Positions 7,071 to 14,622 of a DNA stretch of 27,491 nt are shown piece after piece. The notes under the pieces are model-generated. The model was given only the letters and a program-made list of their open reading frames with translations. It was not told where the DNA came from and did no database searches. The stretch is from positions 1 to 27,491 of the IMG/VR virus record IMGVR_UViG_3300032401_000063, one strand, 5' to 3'. The translations under genes and the position numbers were made by a program. This DNA is from a virus. How positions within the stretch are numbered: the first letter of the stretch is position 1; each line of letters starts with the position of its first letter.

Positions 7071-7315
7071 CCCCAATGCCACGTCCATCAAACGATCAAA
7101 TCCTAGAGCTGTGGCGCGACTTGAATGCGTCCGCTCGCATAGATGAACCAGCCCCTCCTACAGATCTTGTGATAGTCAGCTTTGCTGACGCATTACTAGA
7201 TAAGTGGCAGTACGCAGAAAAGGATACTAATTTAGACAACCTTTTTGACAATTCAAATTGGATGTGGGCTGACGAAGAAGAAGAACATGGACCAGATATA
7301 ACAGTATTTAATTAA
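7067..7315 (+). CDS. acidic hypothetical protein at end of VWA operon
   Basis: An 82-residue protein. The GTG at 7067 overlaps the VWA stop by four bases (GTGA) and is preferred because of this coupling; an in-frame ATG at 7076 is the alternative. The product is acidic, with a DEEEEHGPD cluster near the C-terminus and several Trp (positions about 16, 46, 67 and 69). It may be an adaptor or regulator of the MoxR-VWA complex by position only. No family is recognised. Confidence 0.6.
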   Translation: MTPMPRPSNDQILELWRDLNASARIDEPAPPTDLVIVSFADALLDKWQYAEKDTNLDNLFDNSNWMWADEEEEHGPDITVFN

Positions 7316-7352
7316 TCTTTTAAAATTCTTCACTGCATTTGTTTACTGCGCT

Positions 7353-7571
7353 ATGACCCCTGACTTCGCTGAGTACTTCTCTCTGGATTCAACTCTTTAT
7401 AGTGGTTTAAGATGGCTTAAAAGAAATGGACGTATGTCTCCCGGCGAACCCGCTGGAACAATATATAAAACTAAACAATATTATGTAGTTCAGCTTCTTG
7501 GAAAGAAATATAACTGCAATGACATTATTGATGAACTTGTAAAACAAAAATTAAATTCTCTAATTAAATAA
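7353..7571 (+). CDS. small protein resembling the N-terminal module of phage HNH enzymes
   Basis: A 72-residue protein. The pattern SGLRWLKRNGR, GEPAGTIY, YYVVQLLGKKY, IIDELV matches the beta-rich N-terminal module seen in many phage HNH homing endonucleases and AP2-like DNA-binding proteins (G-L-x-W, AG, Y-x-V, GK-x-Y). The HNH nuclease half is absent and there is no catalytic His-Asn pair, so it may be a DNA-binding remnant or a stand-alone binder. The resemblance is by eye. Confidence 0.6.
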   Translation: MTPDFAEYFSLDSTLYSGLRWLKRNGRMSPGEPAGTIYKTKQYYVVQLLGKKYNCNDIIDELVKQKLNSLIK

Positions 7572-7589
7572 ACAATTCAATCTAAAACA

Positions 7590-7853
7590 ATGCCTGACTC
7601 TCATTTCCACGAAACGCTACTCGACCATTGCTGTAAGGTTTTCTTGAACGTAAGTCAAGGTCTCAAGTTATCCACTCGATCTGTATGGCAACAGGAATTG
7701 CAGGACCCGATGGCTGCTGTATTGAGAACATTGGCTCAAGAACTTGTGTCTAACCTACTAAAACCAGAGGATGACGAGTACAACAAGATTTTATTCGATA
7801 TAGAAAAGTATATTTTAATGAAAGCAAACGAACACCTGGACGACGAAAGCTAA
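7590..7853 (+). CDS. hypothetical protein
   Basis: An 87-residue helical protein (helices at about residues 5-28, 35-57 and 62-80) with an acidic C-terminus. It starts 18 nt after the preceding stop and belongs to the run of small plus-strand genes after the VWA gene. No family is recognised. Confidence 0.6.
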   Translation: MPDSHFHETLLDHCCKVFLNVSQGLKLSTRSVWQQELQDPMAAVLRTLAQELVSNLLKPEDDEYNKILFDIEKYILMKANEHLDDES

Positions 7854-7904
7854 TTCAGTACAGACACTTTACCTTTAATAAAACATTCGCTTTGGAGCAA
7901 AAGC

Positions 7905-8327
7905 ATGAACGCAGCTGAAGAAATAAATAAAATAAAACAAGCTTACTATTGGGATTCAAGTTTAGAAAACTTGGCTAACTGGATACTTTGTGCTCTTTGG
8001 ACAGAATGGCAAACAAAAGACACCGATAAAGAACCTTACTTAGAAGACTTAATCTTTAAATACAAAGAAGCAATAATTGAATACAACTTTGCAAAGAAAC
8101 TATTTAACGTAACTCTATGGTGCGAAACAGAGTGTGTTTACAACGTGGTTTTGCCTTTAGACTCTTACTTGCACTCCGCCTACGGAAATAAAACATTTAA
8201 AGAAGTATGCTCAGACATTGTTTTTGACATTCAGGAATTAGAATTCCTGTCGTTTACTGTGGCTGAAGATATTAGTATATGGATTAAGAATATAGTTAAT
8301 GTTTACGAAGAAGTCTGTAATATTTAA
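7905..8327 (+). CDS. hypothetical protein
   Basis: A 140-residue acidic, aromatic-rich, mostly helical protein (Trp and Tyr throughout, five Cys). A GGAGC purine stretch lies about 8 nt before the ATG, a plausible ribosome binding site. It converges on the minus-strand gene at 8330-8554 with 2 nt between the stops. No family is recognised. Confidence 0.6.
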   Translation: MNAAEEINKIKQAYYWDSSLENLANWILCALWTEWQTKDTDKEPYLEDLIFKYKEAIIEYNFAKKLFNVTLWCETECVYNVVLPLDSYLHSAYGNKTFKEVCSDIVFDIQELEFLSFTVAEDISIWIKNIVNVYEEVCNI

Positions 8328-8329
8328 AC

Positions 8330-8554
8330 TTAAACGTAAGCGGGTAGACTCGGACGCATAGGAAGTTGTTCCTGCATACGAGGAATTAGCCTCTGCTCTC
8401 CGGGTAGAACAGGCTGAGTGTAACCGCTGTTTCCTCTAGGTAAGGCACCTTTTTTAAATATGTCTTCCCCCACACCAGCAAGTAACTCGGGGTCCTCCAT
8501 CAGGTAGCGATTTAAAAACTCTTCAGCTGGGGTTATGCTTTCTTCTGGTAACAT
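8330..8554 (-). CDS. Pro-rich small phage protein
   Basis: A 74-residue minus-strand ORF from an ATG at 8554. The first half is helical and acidic (EEFLNRYLMEDPELLAG), the second rich in Pro, Arg and Gln (LPRGNSGYTQPVLPGEQ). It fills the gap between two plus-strand genes exactly, with no plus-strand ORF of merit opposite. Composition is like short virion or scaffold-associated proteins on the minus strand elsewhere in the window. No family is recognised. Confidence 0.55.
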   Translation of the reverse strand: MLPEESITPAEEFLNRYLMEDPELLAGVGEDIFKKGALPRGNSGYTQPVLPGEQRLIPRMQEQLPMRPSLPAYV

Positions 8555-8637
8555 TGCAGATAAACCTCTTCAGGAAGCTTAGCACTAATACGTTACCTAT
8601 TCTTAAAACCCCTAAAATTAAATTTTTATAAAACCAC

Positions 8638-8676
8638 TTGACATGCTTGGTATGTCCATTACATTGGGCGTGTCAA
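8638..8676 (+). promoter_or_regulatory. sigma70-type promoter inside an inverted repeat
   Basis: A consensus -35 TTGACA (8638-8643) is followed after 16 bases by TACATT (8660-8665, four of six to the -10 consensus). The same TTGACATGC is mirrored by GCGTGTCAA at 8668-8676 (eight of nine), so a dyad brackets the promoter, as expected for an operator. Transcription would begin near 8672, upstream of the ATG at 8688, which fixes the start of the next gene. Confidence 0.55.
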
Positions 8677-8687
8677 CAGACCTTACT

Positions 8688-9476
8688 ATGGACATCAAAT
8701 TTAAATACCAGGGTTGCACTCTGGAAAATCTCGAAGCCATCGCTTTAATGAAGGCAGCCAAGGCTCCTCAACCATTTGAAGTGGATCTAGGTAAACTGAT
8801 TGACATAAAAGTGATTGACAGCCAAAAGCTGTTCACACTTAGTGTTGAGCAGCAAAACCCTGCACTAGCTAACCTAGCTTTTAAGCTTGCTACCACGGAG
8901 AAAAAAGACTTCAAAGTTGTAGTTAAAGCACCAAAGGCAGCCAAGGTATCGAAGAAACAGGAAACTTTAACGAATGCACAAGCGGTTGACATTGTAGATC
9001 ACCTTAATCGAAAGTCTTGTTACCGCAACGCAGGAGCTACTCTGCTGCTGCATTTTTGTACAACAAGTGAATCTCGTGCAATACGCGACATTGCAGTAGA
9101 GTTTGCGAATAAATGTCTTTCTGAATACAAGATTGATCCCAGATCAGTTGTGTTTCGTGGATTTACTAAAACTAAAGCCGGTCTTCTTGAACCGGTGGAA
9201 ACACATTCTGCCGTTGTTCGCCGTGATTCCTTCCACGTCTGCCCTTTATACATCGCTTTACGTGCGGGTCTTACTTACTGCGATACTAACGGGTTGCTGT
9301 CTATTCGTCAGCAGTATTCCAATGGTTCCCATAGCCAAAACGCAAGTGCTAAAGCGGATTTGATGCGTCGTATGTTCTACACCTTCAAACTTAGTAGCAA
9401 AGGAAACGAAGTGAAAGAGACTTGGGGTGATATGGAAGCATACTTAGTTAATTTCTTTAACTCCCGTCACGCTTAA
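8688..9476 (+). CDS. unknown 263-aa protein at head of replication region
   Basis: The ATG at 8688 (MDIKFKYQG) is preferred over 8643 because the longer form begins inside a likely promoter. The protein has a beta-rich N-terminal 75 residues, a Lys/Ala-rich linker (about residues 80-100, KVVVKAPKAAKVSKKQ) and a C-terminal 160-residue domain with several Cys, His and Arg (FHVCPLY). No family is recognised. Being first in the replication region, with its own promoter, it may be an early regulator or replication accessory protein; this is inference only. Confidence 0.7.
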   Translation: MDIKFKYQGCTLENLEAIALMKAAKAPQPFEVDLGKLIDIKVIDSQKLFTLSVEQQNPALANLAFKLATTEKKDFKVVVKAPKAAKVSKKQETLTNAQAVDIVDHLNRKSCYRNAGATLLLHFCTTSESRAIRDIAVEFANKCLSEYKIDPRSVVFRGFTKTKAGLLEPVETHSAVVRRDSFHVCPLYIALRAGLTYCDTNGLLSIRQQYSNGSHSQNASAKADLMRRMFYTFKLSSKGNEVKETWGDMEAYLVNFFNSRHA

Positions 9477-9481
9477 CTTTT

Positions 9482-9754
9482 ATGGGAACTTACAAGAGCC
9501 GCGCAGATCAAACTGAAAAAGAAAGATGTATAAATGACTTCTCAGATACAATATGCACCTACATTGACACGGTAGGATCCGAAGAATTAATATCTTGTTT
9601 TTGGTCTAGTATCAATGACTTAATTAAGTACCACGACGGAGAGTGTCAAAAATACCTGGACTTAGTTAAGTTTAACTGGTCGTTTGCATCTTTACTTGCA
9701 GACGAGACGGAGGATGAAACAAAGGAGCCAGAGACGCAAGACAATATAGAATAA
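9482..9754 (+). CDS. hypothetical acidic protein
   Basis: A 90-residue protein, 5 nt after the preceding stop and hence in the same operon. It is helical with three Cys, and its C-terminal 20 residues are strongly acidic (DETEDETKEPETQD). A rho-independent terminator follows directly. No family is recognised. Confidence 0.6.
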   Translation: MGTYKSRADQTEKERCINDFSDTICTYIDTVGSEELISCFWSSINDLIKYHDGECQKYLDLVKFNWSFASLLADETEDETKEPETQDNIE

Positions 9755-9768
9755 ATTTTAAAGCTGTG

Positions 9769-9804
9769 GCGTCCTCGCGCTTTGCGCTGCGGGGGCGCTT
9801 TTTT
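9769..9804 (+). terminator. rho-independent terminator
   Basis: A GC-rich stem (GCGTCC/GGGGCGC and GCGC/GCGC arms with G-T wobbles) precedes six T. It closes the 8688-9754 operon and lies upstream of the polymerase start at 9824, which excludes the longer in-frame start at 9782. Confidence 0.8.
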
Positions 9805-9823
9805 ATTTACTACTAAACTTCTA

Positions 9824-11719
9824 ATGCACATTAATTACATAACGTCTCGCCCAGATTACACTCAAGCAATTAAAATTCTTTCTGACTACAAAAAGCTTTG
9901 CCTTGACTTTGAAACAACAGGACTCCAAGCTAGGTTGGCTAAACCGCGCTTACTCCAACTTTGTGACAGCTGCCCGACTACTACGGATCGCACAGTATAT
10001 GTTTTTGACCTATTTAAAGTTCAAGCTGACACGGAATTAAAGGAGCTGATTGAATCCCGTGAAATGCTTATAGGTCAGAATTTAAACTTTGATCTACAGT
10101 TTCTTTACTACCTAGGTATAGATTTTAAGAATAAAATATTCGATACTTATATAGCTGAGCGGATACTTCGAGCTGGTTTTAAGGAGAAGCGGGTAAGCCC
10201 ACAAGCGCAAAAAGTTTATTTCGCAGACATCTCTTGTGGACTAAAGGCAATTGCTGAACGTCGGTTAGGTATTGAACTAGACAAAGAACAACGCAGAACA
10301 GACTGGTCTCAAGACAACTTGACACTAGAACAAATAGAGTACGCAGCCAAAGACGTAGACATATTGCCGAGTATCGCAGCGGATCAATTAGCCGAACTGC
10401 AAGAAGAGAATTTGACTCCTATTTTTAGCGTGGAGTCGAAGTGTGTCCGCCCGGTAGCTCTTATGTGCTACAACGGATTTGGCATCGACATTACTAAATT
10501 AGTTTCCCTGCGCAAAAAAGTAGAAGACGAATTAGCCGCGAAGACAGAACAGTTTATTTCGGAGCTGGACTCTAGACTACCAGAGCAATTAAAACTCCCT
10601 AAAACAGTTGAAGGTCTTGTTGCTATTGGCAAAAAACCAAAAAAAGAATTTAACCCTGGCTCAACAGCTCAAGTTGTCGCGGCCTTTAATGCTTGCAATA
10701 TACAGTTGCCTACAGACGCCACGTCGGGCAAGGCGACGCTTAATCAAATAGCTTTAGCCGAGTTTGATAGTGACGACTCGACACTCATTCTTTATCGCGA
10801 ACGAACAAAAATTGAGACAAGACTAGAACATGTAAATAAATTACTCACTAATGTGCATCCGATAACACATCGAATTCATTCGGGGTATAACCAAGTAGGA
10901 GCAAACTCAGGTAGGTTCACCAGCAGTGGACCTCCTAAAGCAAGTAAAAAAGAAGGTAAATCGGTTTATGCTGTAAATATCCAGCAGATCCCACGATCGA
11001 AAGATTTCAGGGAATGCTTTGTCGCTGCTGCAGGATATAAGCTAGTCATTTGTGATTGGGCTCAGATTGAACTGAGGTTAGGTGCAGAACTAATAAATAT
11101 TCCGCAGATGAAAGAAGCCTTTGTCAAAAACTTAGACCTACACGTGTTAACAGCGAGTCTTATTTACAAGATCGACATCTCTGAGGTTACCAAAGCTCAA
11201 CGACAAGAAGGTAAGACACTGAACTTTGCTCTTCAGTACGGTATGGGCTACCGCAAATATAAAACTTATGCTGCTCAGAGCGGAAAGATGATTAGTTTAT
11301 CCGAAGCTAAAATCGCTCACGCTGCTTTTCACATTGCATATCCACGCTTACGTGCGTGGCATCAAGAACGAGCAGCTCTTGTTCAAGACGGCTGGGCATA
11401 CGTAAGAACTGCTTGTGGTAGAAGGAGATTACTTAGTTACGATGACGCAACGATGATGTGCAGTGCAAACACCTTAATTCAAGGTAGTGGAGCTGACATT
11501 TTAAAATTGGCTATTGCCGAGTTAAATCAACACTTGAACGATGATGTCCGTTTAATAACAGCAGTCCACGACGAGCTTGTGCTAGAAGTAAAAGAGGATT
11601 TAGCTGAGAAGTATAAAGAAATTCTTGAGTCGATCATGATTGACGCAGCTAACTTTGTTCTAGACTCGGTTCCGTCCTCTGCTGACGCTTCAGTAGGAGA
11701 CTCATGGGCGTCGAAATAA
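9824..11719 (+). CDS. polA: family A DNA polymerase with 3'-5' exonuclease
   Basis: A 631-residue replicative polymerase. The N-terminal proofreading domain has Exo I D28-x-E30 (LDFETTG), Exo II NFD90 and Exo III Y173-x3-D177. The C-terminal polymerase domain has motif A D411 (DWAQIELR), motif B R460-x3-K464-x2-NF468 ending YG473, and motif C H582-D583-E584. All catalytic Asp are present. There is no N-terminal 5'-nuclease domain, as in T7-type and many phage polymerases. Motif B has Ala469 where Gly is usual. The ATG at 9824 was chosen because an upstream in-frame start lies in the terminator stem. It should copy the phage genome with the SSB-like protein and the primase-helicase. Confidence 0.96.
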   Translation: MHINYITSRPDYTQAIKILSDYKKLCLDFETTGLQARLAKPRLLQLCDSCPTTTDRTVYVFDLFKVQADTELKELIESREMLIGQNLNFDLQFLYYLGIDFKNKIFDTYIAERILRAGFKEKRVSPQAQKVYFADISCGLKAIAERRLGIELDKEQRRTDWSQDNLTLEQIEYAAKDVDILPSIAADQLAELQEENLTPIFSVESKCVRPVALMCYNGFGIDITKLVSLRKKVEDELAAKTEQFISELDSRLPEQLKLPKTVEGLVAIGKKPKKEFNPGSTAQVVAAFNACNIQLPTDATSGKATLNQIALAEFDSDDSTLILYRERTKIETRLEHVNKLLTNVHPITHRIHSGYNQVGANSGRFTSSGPPKASKKEGKSVYAVNIQQIPRSKDFRECFVAAAGYKLVICDWAQIELRLGAELINIPQMKEAFVKNLDLHVLTASLIYKIDISEVTKAQRQEGKTLNFALQYGMGYRKYKTYAAQSGKMISLSEAKIAHAAFHIAYPRLRAWHQERAALVQDGWAYVRTACGRRRLLSYDDATMMCSANTLIQGSGADILKLAIAELNQHLNDDVRLITAVHDELVLEVKEDLAEKYKEILESIMIDAANFVLDSVPSSADASVGDSWASK

Positions 11720-11764
11720 AAATACAACTTACCTTACTGGGTTTAAAACACACATTTTAAAAAC

Positions 11765-12055
11765 ATGACTAAACTTCCTGAGCAACCTATTTTGTTTTCC
11801 GAGGCCGATATGGCTTCCAGTTCTACACTAGATTTTTACGAGATATGGGTTATAGAAAACCCAGAGGGGCTTTACGTCTGCTCTTTTCTAAGGAATAAAA
11901 AAATTGTTGATTACTGTTTGGATAAAGATGATGCAGAATTCTACAAGACATATGAAGAAGCCTCTTTAAAAGCTAAGACCTTAGACATGACTGTGCGAAG
12001 AGGACATAAACTCCGCCGATTTATCACCAAGAAATTACAGAGCGAATTTTGCTAA
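11765..12055 (+). CDS. hypothetical protein
   Basis: A 96-residue protein, 45 nt after the polymerase stop. It has alternating beta strands (EIWVIENPEGLYVCSFL, NKKIVDYC) followed by a helix and a strongly basic C-terminus (VRRGHKLRRFITKK). The basic tail would suit nucleic-acid binding. No family is recognised. Confidence 0.6.
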   Translation: MTKLPEQPILFSEADMASSSTLDFYEIWVIENPEGLYVCSFLRNKKIVDYCLDKDDAEFYKTYEEASLKAKTLDMTVRRGHKLRRFITKKLQSEFC

Positions 12056-12079
12056 GATAAAGCAGAATCAAGTAAACTC

Positions 12080-12253
12080 ATGCGTTTCGCAGGCAATATA
12101 TTTAATCAAGATGAGCAAGAGTCGGAGGACGACTCTATGCTGTCTCGTTATTTTCCTGATTTAAAGAAGATATACCGTCCAGGATTTAAAGCTAAGGTCA
12201 GTTCACCTGCTTCACAACCGAAAGAATCCACGGGTTCAACCTTGTATTCATAA
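12080..12253 (+). CDS. 57-aa hypothetical protein
   Basis: An intact ATG-to-TAA frame between two larger genes, 24 nt after one and 14 nt before the next. The product has an acidic start (DEQESEDD), then YFPDLKKIYRPG and a Ser/Pro-rich disordered tail. It is protein-like in composition and in the operon direction, but no family is recognised. Confidence 0.5.
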   Translation: MRFAGNIFNQDEQESEDDSMLSRYFPDLKKIYRPGFKAKVSSPASQPKESTGSTLYS

Positions 12254-12267
12254 ACTCTGTACTAACC

Positions 12268-13428
12268 ATGCCTTACTTTCTCGCCGGTAAACCTCTCGCA
12301 AAAGATAAATCCTTTTCTGCAGGAGACACGCTATTTCCGTCTAATTTTCTAGATCTATCTACTGCAGAAGAGCGCTCCTCACTAGGTATTACGGAGGAAA
12401 GTGATTCACCAAGTACAGCTCCCTCTGAGACTAGATTAGCCGGGGGCAACTTTGAAACATCAGTGCCTACGGTAACAGGATCCCCCACGGAAGGATCGAA
12501 TCAACCTATTGACAACGAATTTCCAGACTTAGATGACGCAACAAAGTCATATATTGACGCCTTAGGTCAAGATTTTTTTAAAGCAAATATTGCGCCTCAA
12601 TTAGCTGGTAGTCGTTTTGGCACTGACGGAGAGGGAGTAACGTATAGAAAACCCTCAAATCTTAAAGGAGGTGTTTTAAGTTTTAACAGACAAGATAAAA
12701 TAGAACCTCCTGCTCCAATAGCGCAGGCTCCCGCACCGCAAGCTCCGACAACGCAAACTCCCGCACCGCAAGCTCCTAGCGTACCTACTACATTTACCCC
12801 ACCCCCAGGTGCTTCCCCACAAATAAATTATCCAGCGGACACAAGACCTAATATCTCCGCTCCATCCGACGATAATAACAATGATGATTCCAGCCCTCCT
12901 CCTCCTTTAGTTACTACACCTCAACCTGAGGCTGCTCCTGCTCCAACTCCTGCTCCTGCTCCTACTCCTGATCCTACTCCTACTCCTACTCCAACTCCAC
13001 CAAAAGCGCAGCCCCAAATAATGGCGATGGAGAGATTTTACAAGCCTGGAGAGGGGCATTTACAAACATCAAACCCAAGTGTCGAAAATCTCGAAGGTTT
13101 TACGAGGGAGGGTACCTCTTTTAACCTTTATAAAGATGAGAATTTATCCGAAGCTTCCGACGTATATAGAATATTTAACCCTTCGACAGGTAATCATTTA
13201 CTGACGACAAATAAAGCGGAAGTAGACGCGGCAGTTGCGGGTGGTTATCGAGCTGAAGGAGTAACAGGAGAAGCCTATACTTCTCAGCGAGAAGGAACCG
13301 AAGCAGTTGAACGTTATTACAACGCAGTAACGGGTCAACACTTGTTAACTAGAGACCCTAACGAGATGGCTGCTTTAGCGGGACAAGGGTATAACTATGA
13401 AGGCACAGCTTTCTATGCACCTAAATAA
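12268..13428 (+). CDS. Pro-rich modular fibre-like protein with DUF5648-type repeats
   Basis: A 386-residue modular protein. Residues 1-45 share a module with the 205-aa protein at 26665-27282 (FxAGDTxFPxNxLxL, then EERxxxGITE). Residues about 130-250 are low complexity, rich in Pro, Ala, Thr and Gln (PAPQAP and PTPTP repeats). From residue 252 to the end are three copies of a DUF5648-like unit, of the form RxYNxxTGxHLLT, a Glu-rich helix, GYxxEGxAFY. Such units occur in secreted and phage surface proteins. It is probably a virion adhesin or fibre accessory, although it lies between replication genes. Confidence 0.75.
   Translation: MPYFLAGKPLAKDKSFSAGDTLFPSNFLDLSTAEERSSLGITEESDSPSTAPSETRLAGGNFETSVPTVTGSPTEGSNQPIDNEFPDLDDATKSYIDALGQDFFKANIAPQLAGSRFGTDGEGVTYRKPSNLKGGVLSFNRQDKIEPPAPIAQAPAPQAPTTQTPAPQAPSVPTTFTPPPGASPQINYPADTRPNISAPSDDNNNDDSSPPPPLVTTPQPEAAPAPTPAPAPTPDPTPTPTPTPPKAQPQIMAMERFYKPGEGHLQTSNPSVENLEGFTREGTSFNLYKDENLSEASDVYRIFNPSTGNHLLTTNKAEVDAAVAGGYRAEGVTGEAYTSQREGTEAVERYYNAVTGQHLLTRDPNEMAALAGQGYNYEGTAFYAPK
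12728..12776 (+). repeat. tandem 30-bp repeat in Pro-rich linker
   Basis: A 19-base unit (CTCCCGCACCGCAAGCTCC) occurs at 12728-12746 and again at 12758-12776, a 30-base period giving PAPQAP units. Further Pro codon repeats continue near 12930-13000. Slippage here would alter linker length. Confidence 0.8.
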
Positions 13429-13433
13429 AACTA

Positions 13434-14012
13434 GTGTTACTAAAAGAATATAATCTCGAATTTACTAAGCAAGATAAAAAAATTCAACTTCACATAGAAG
13501 CTAACAATAGTAACCACGCGGTGGCGCAGGCTGAGGATATCTGTAGATCTCTTGATGCAAGCTCATTTAATTTAAACTATGGAGCTTGCAAGCAAAATCA
13601 TCTTTCAACTCTATTTAAGAAACTTGCTTTAAACTTATTCGACTATAAAGTTTGCGTGCCTTGGACAGAAACGTTTAGTAATAATGTTCCCTGTCTTTAC
13701 GTTTTTAAGCAACGTTACTACGTACGAAATTTAATTCTCAAATACTTAGATATACCAAAAGAAGGTGCTACTGCACGCCCAAGCTGTTCCTGTAAATCTT
13801 GTATAAACCCATATCACTTTTCATATCGATTCGGAAAAAATTCAAAATTAACTGGCGGTGACGTGCAAATGCTCCTAGCCTTTATGGGTCAAGGCGCTGG
13901 CGTAAGCCAAGCAGCTAAGGCTCTAAAGGTACACCGTTCAACCATCTATCGGAAACTCAAGAATGAACATCTTTCTGTTGGGTCTGAAAATTACAGACCC
14001 TGCTCAAATTGA
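13434..14012 (+). CDS. degenerate HNH-like zinc module with HTH domain
   Basis: A 192-residue protein starting with GTG at 13434, 5 nt after the preceding stop. Residues about 85-130 resemble a phage HNH fold (C118-x-C120-x2-C123-x-N125-P-x-H128), but where HNH enzymes have H-x-C there is P116-S-C118, so the catalytic His appears lost. Residues 139-178 form a helix-turn-helix (LTGGDVQMLLAF, SQAAKALKVHRSTIYRKL), similar to the HTH of the 15503 protein. A DNA-binding regulator derived from an HNH enzyme is likely. Its last 50 nt overlap the start of the SSB-like gene. Confidence 0.7.
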   Translation: MLLKEYNLEFTKQDKKIQLHIEANNSNHAVAQAEDICRSLDASSFNLNYGACKQNHLSTLFKKLALNLFDYKVCVPWTETFSNNVPCLYVFKQRYYVRNLILKYLDIPKEGATARPSCSCKSCINPYHFSYRFGKNSKLTGGDVQMLLAFMGQGAGVSQAAKALKVHRSTIYRKLKNEHLSVGSENYRPCSN

Positions 14013-14607
14013 CGAACAAACAATCAACGTCTTAGCCGAAGCTCTTCCGTCGAACGACAGACGAGTTAACACAAAGGTTCAACTACTACAAAACAAAGAT
14101 CACTATGTTGGTAAACTTTTACAACAGCTACAAAAAAATGAGTCTGTTTTAGCGATCGGTCCCACGAGATCGACCGTCGACGGGGTGCTGCAGATGCAAC
14201 CGATGCTTGTAGTATCCAAAGATAACTTTGATGACCTGCTTGCAATAAACCTCTTTATCGCTGCCGGGGGTCTTGGACCTAAAGCAGATGAAGTAGAACT
14301 TTCTGATACGACAGTAACCAATCGGTCTTTGGCGTGGCAAGCAGAAAATTCTGAAACTTGTTGGTTCAAGCTCACAGCATGGGCAGAGTTGTCAAAACAG
14401 TTGTCTGATCTAGCTCCTGGAACGCCAACAATTGCTGTGGGTAAGGTATCCACGAGCGAAAAAGACGACAAGAGCTACCTAAACTACACACTGGATAAGA
14501 TTCTTTACTTACCCAAATCCTCCAAGCCCGCACCTAAAAAAGCAGCTGACCCTGAAAAAGGTAAAGTTGCAGCGGCGGCTATTGGATCAATCGACTTCTC
14601 CCTGTAA
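13963..14607 (+). CDS. SSB-like OB-fold protein
   Basis: A 214-residue protein whose start overlaps the preceding gene by 50 nt. Residues about 98-185 resemble a single-stranded DNA-binding OB fold: a GLGPKADEVELS strand, then WFKLTAWAELSKQL and a GKVSTSEKDDKSYLNYTLD hairpin with a closing ILYLPK strand. The tail is Lys/Ala-rich and ends GSIDFSL, recalling the acidic-hydrophobic SSB C-terminal peptide though less acidic. The N-terminal half may be a second, divergent OB domain. It would coat ssDNA for the family A polymerase and the primase-helicase. Confidence 0.7.
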   Translation: MNIFLLGLKITDPAQIDEQTINVLAEALPSNDRRVNTKVQLLQNKDHYVGKLLQQLQKNESVLAIGPTRSTVDGVLQMQPMLVVSKDNFDDLLAINLFIAAGGLGPKADEVELSDTTVTNRSLAWQAENSETCWFKLTAWAELSKQLSDLAPGTPTIAVGKVSTSEKDDKSYLNYTLDKILYLPKSSKPAPKKAADPEKGKVAAAAIGSIDFSL

Positions 14608-14622
14608 TTCTGGTATCTAATC

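Noticed and set aside
9782-9823. Upstream start of the polymerase at 9782
   Set aside because: It lies inside the terminator stem and loop; the ATG at 9824 gives the normal N-terminus just ahead of the Exo I motif.
14103-14471. Antisense 122-codon frame in the SSB-like gene
   Set aside because: A shadow of an OB-fold gene with good context; its Ser-rich translation is typical of antisense frames here.
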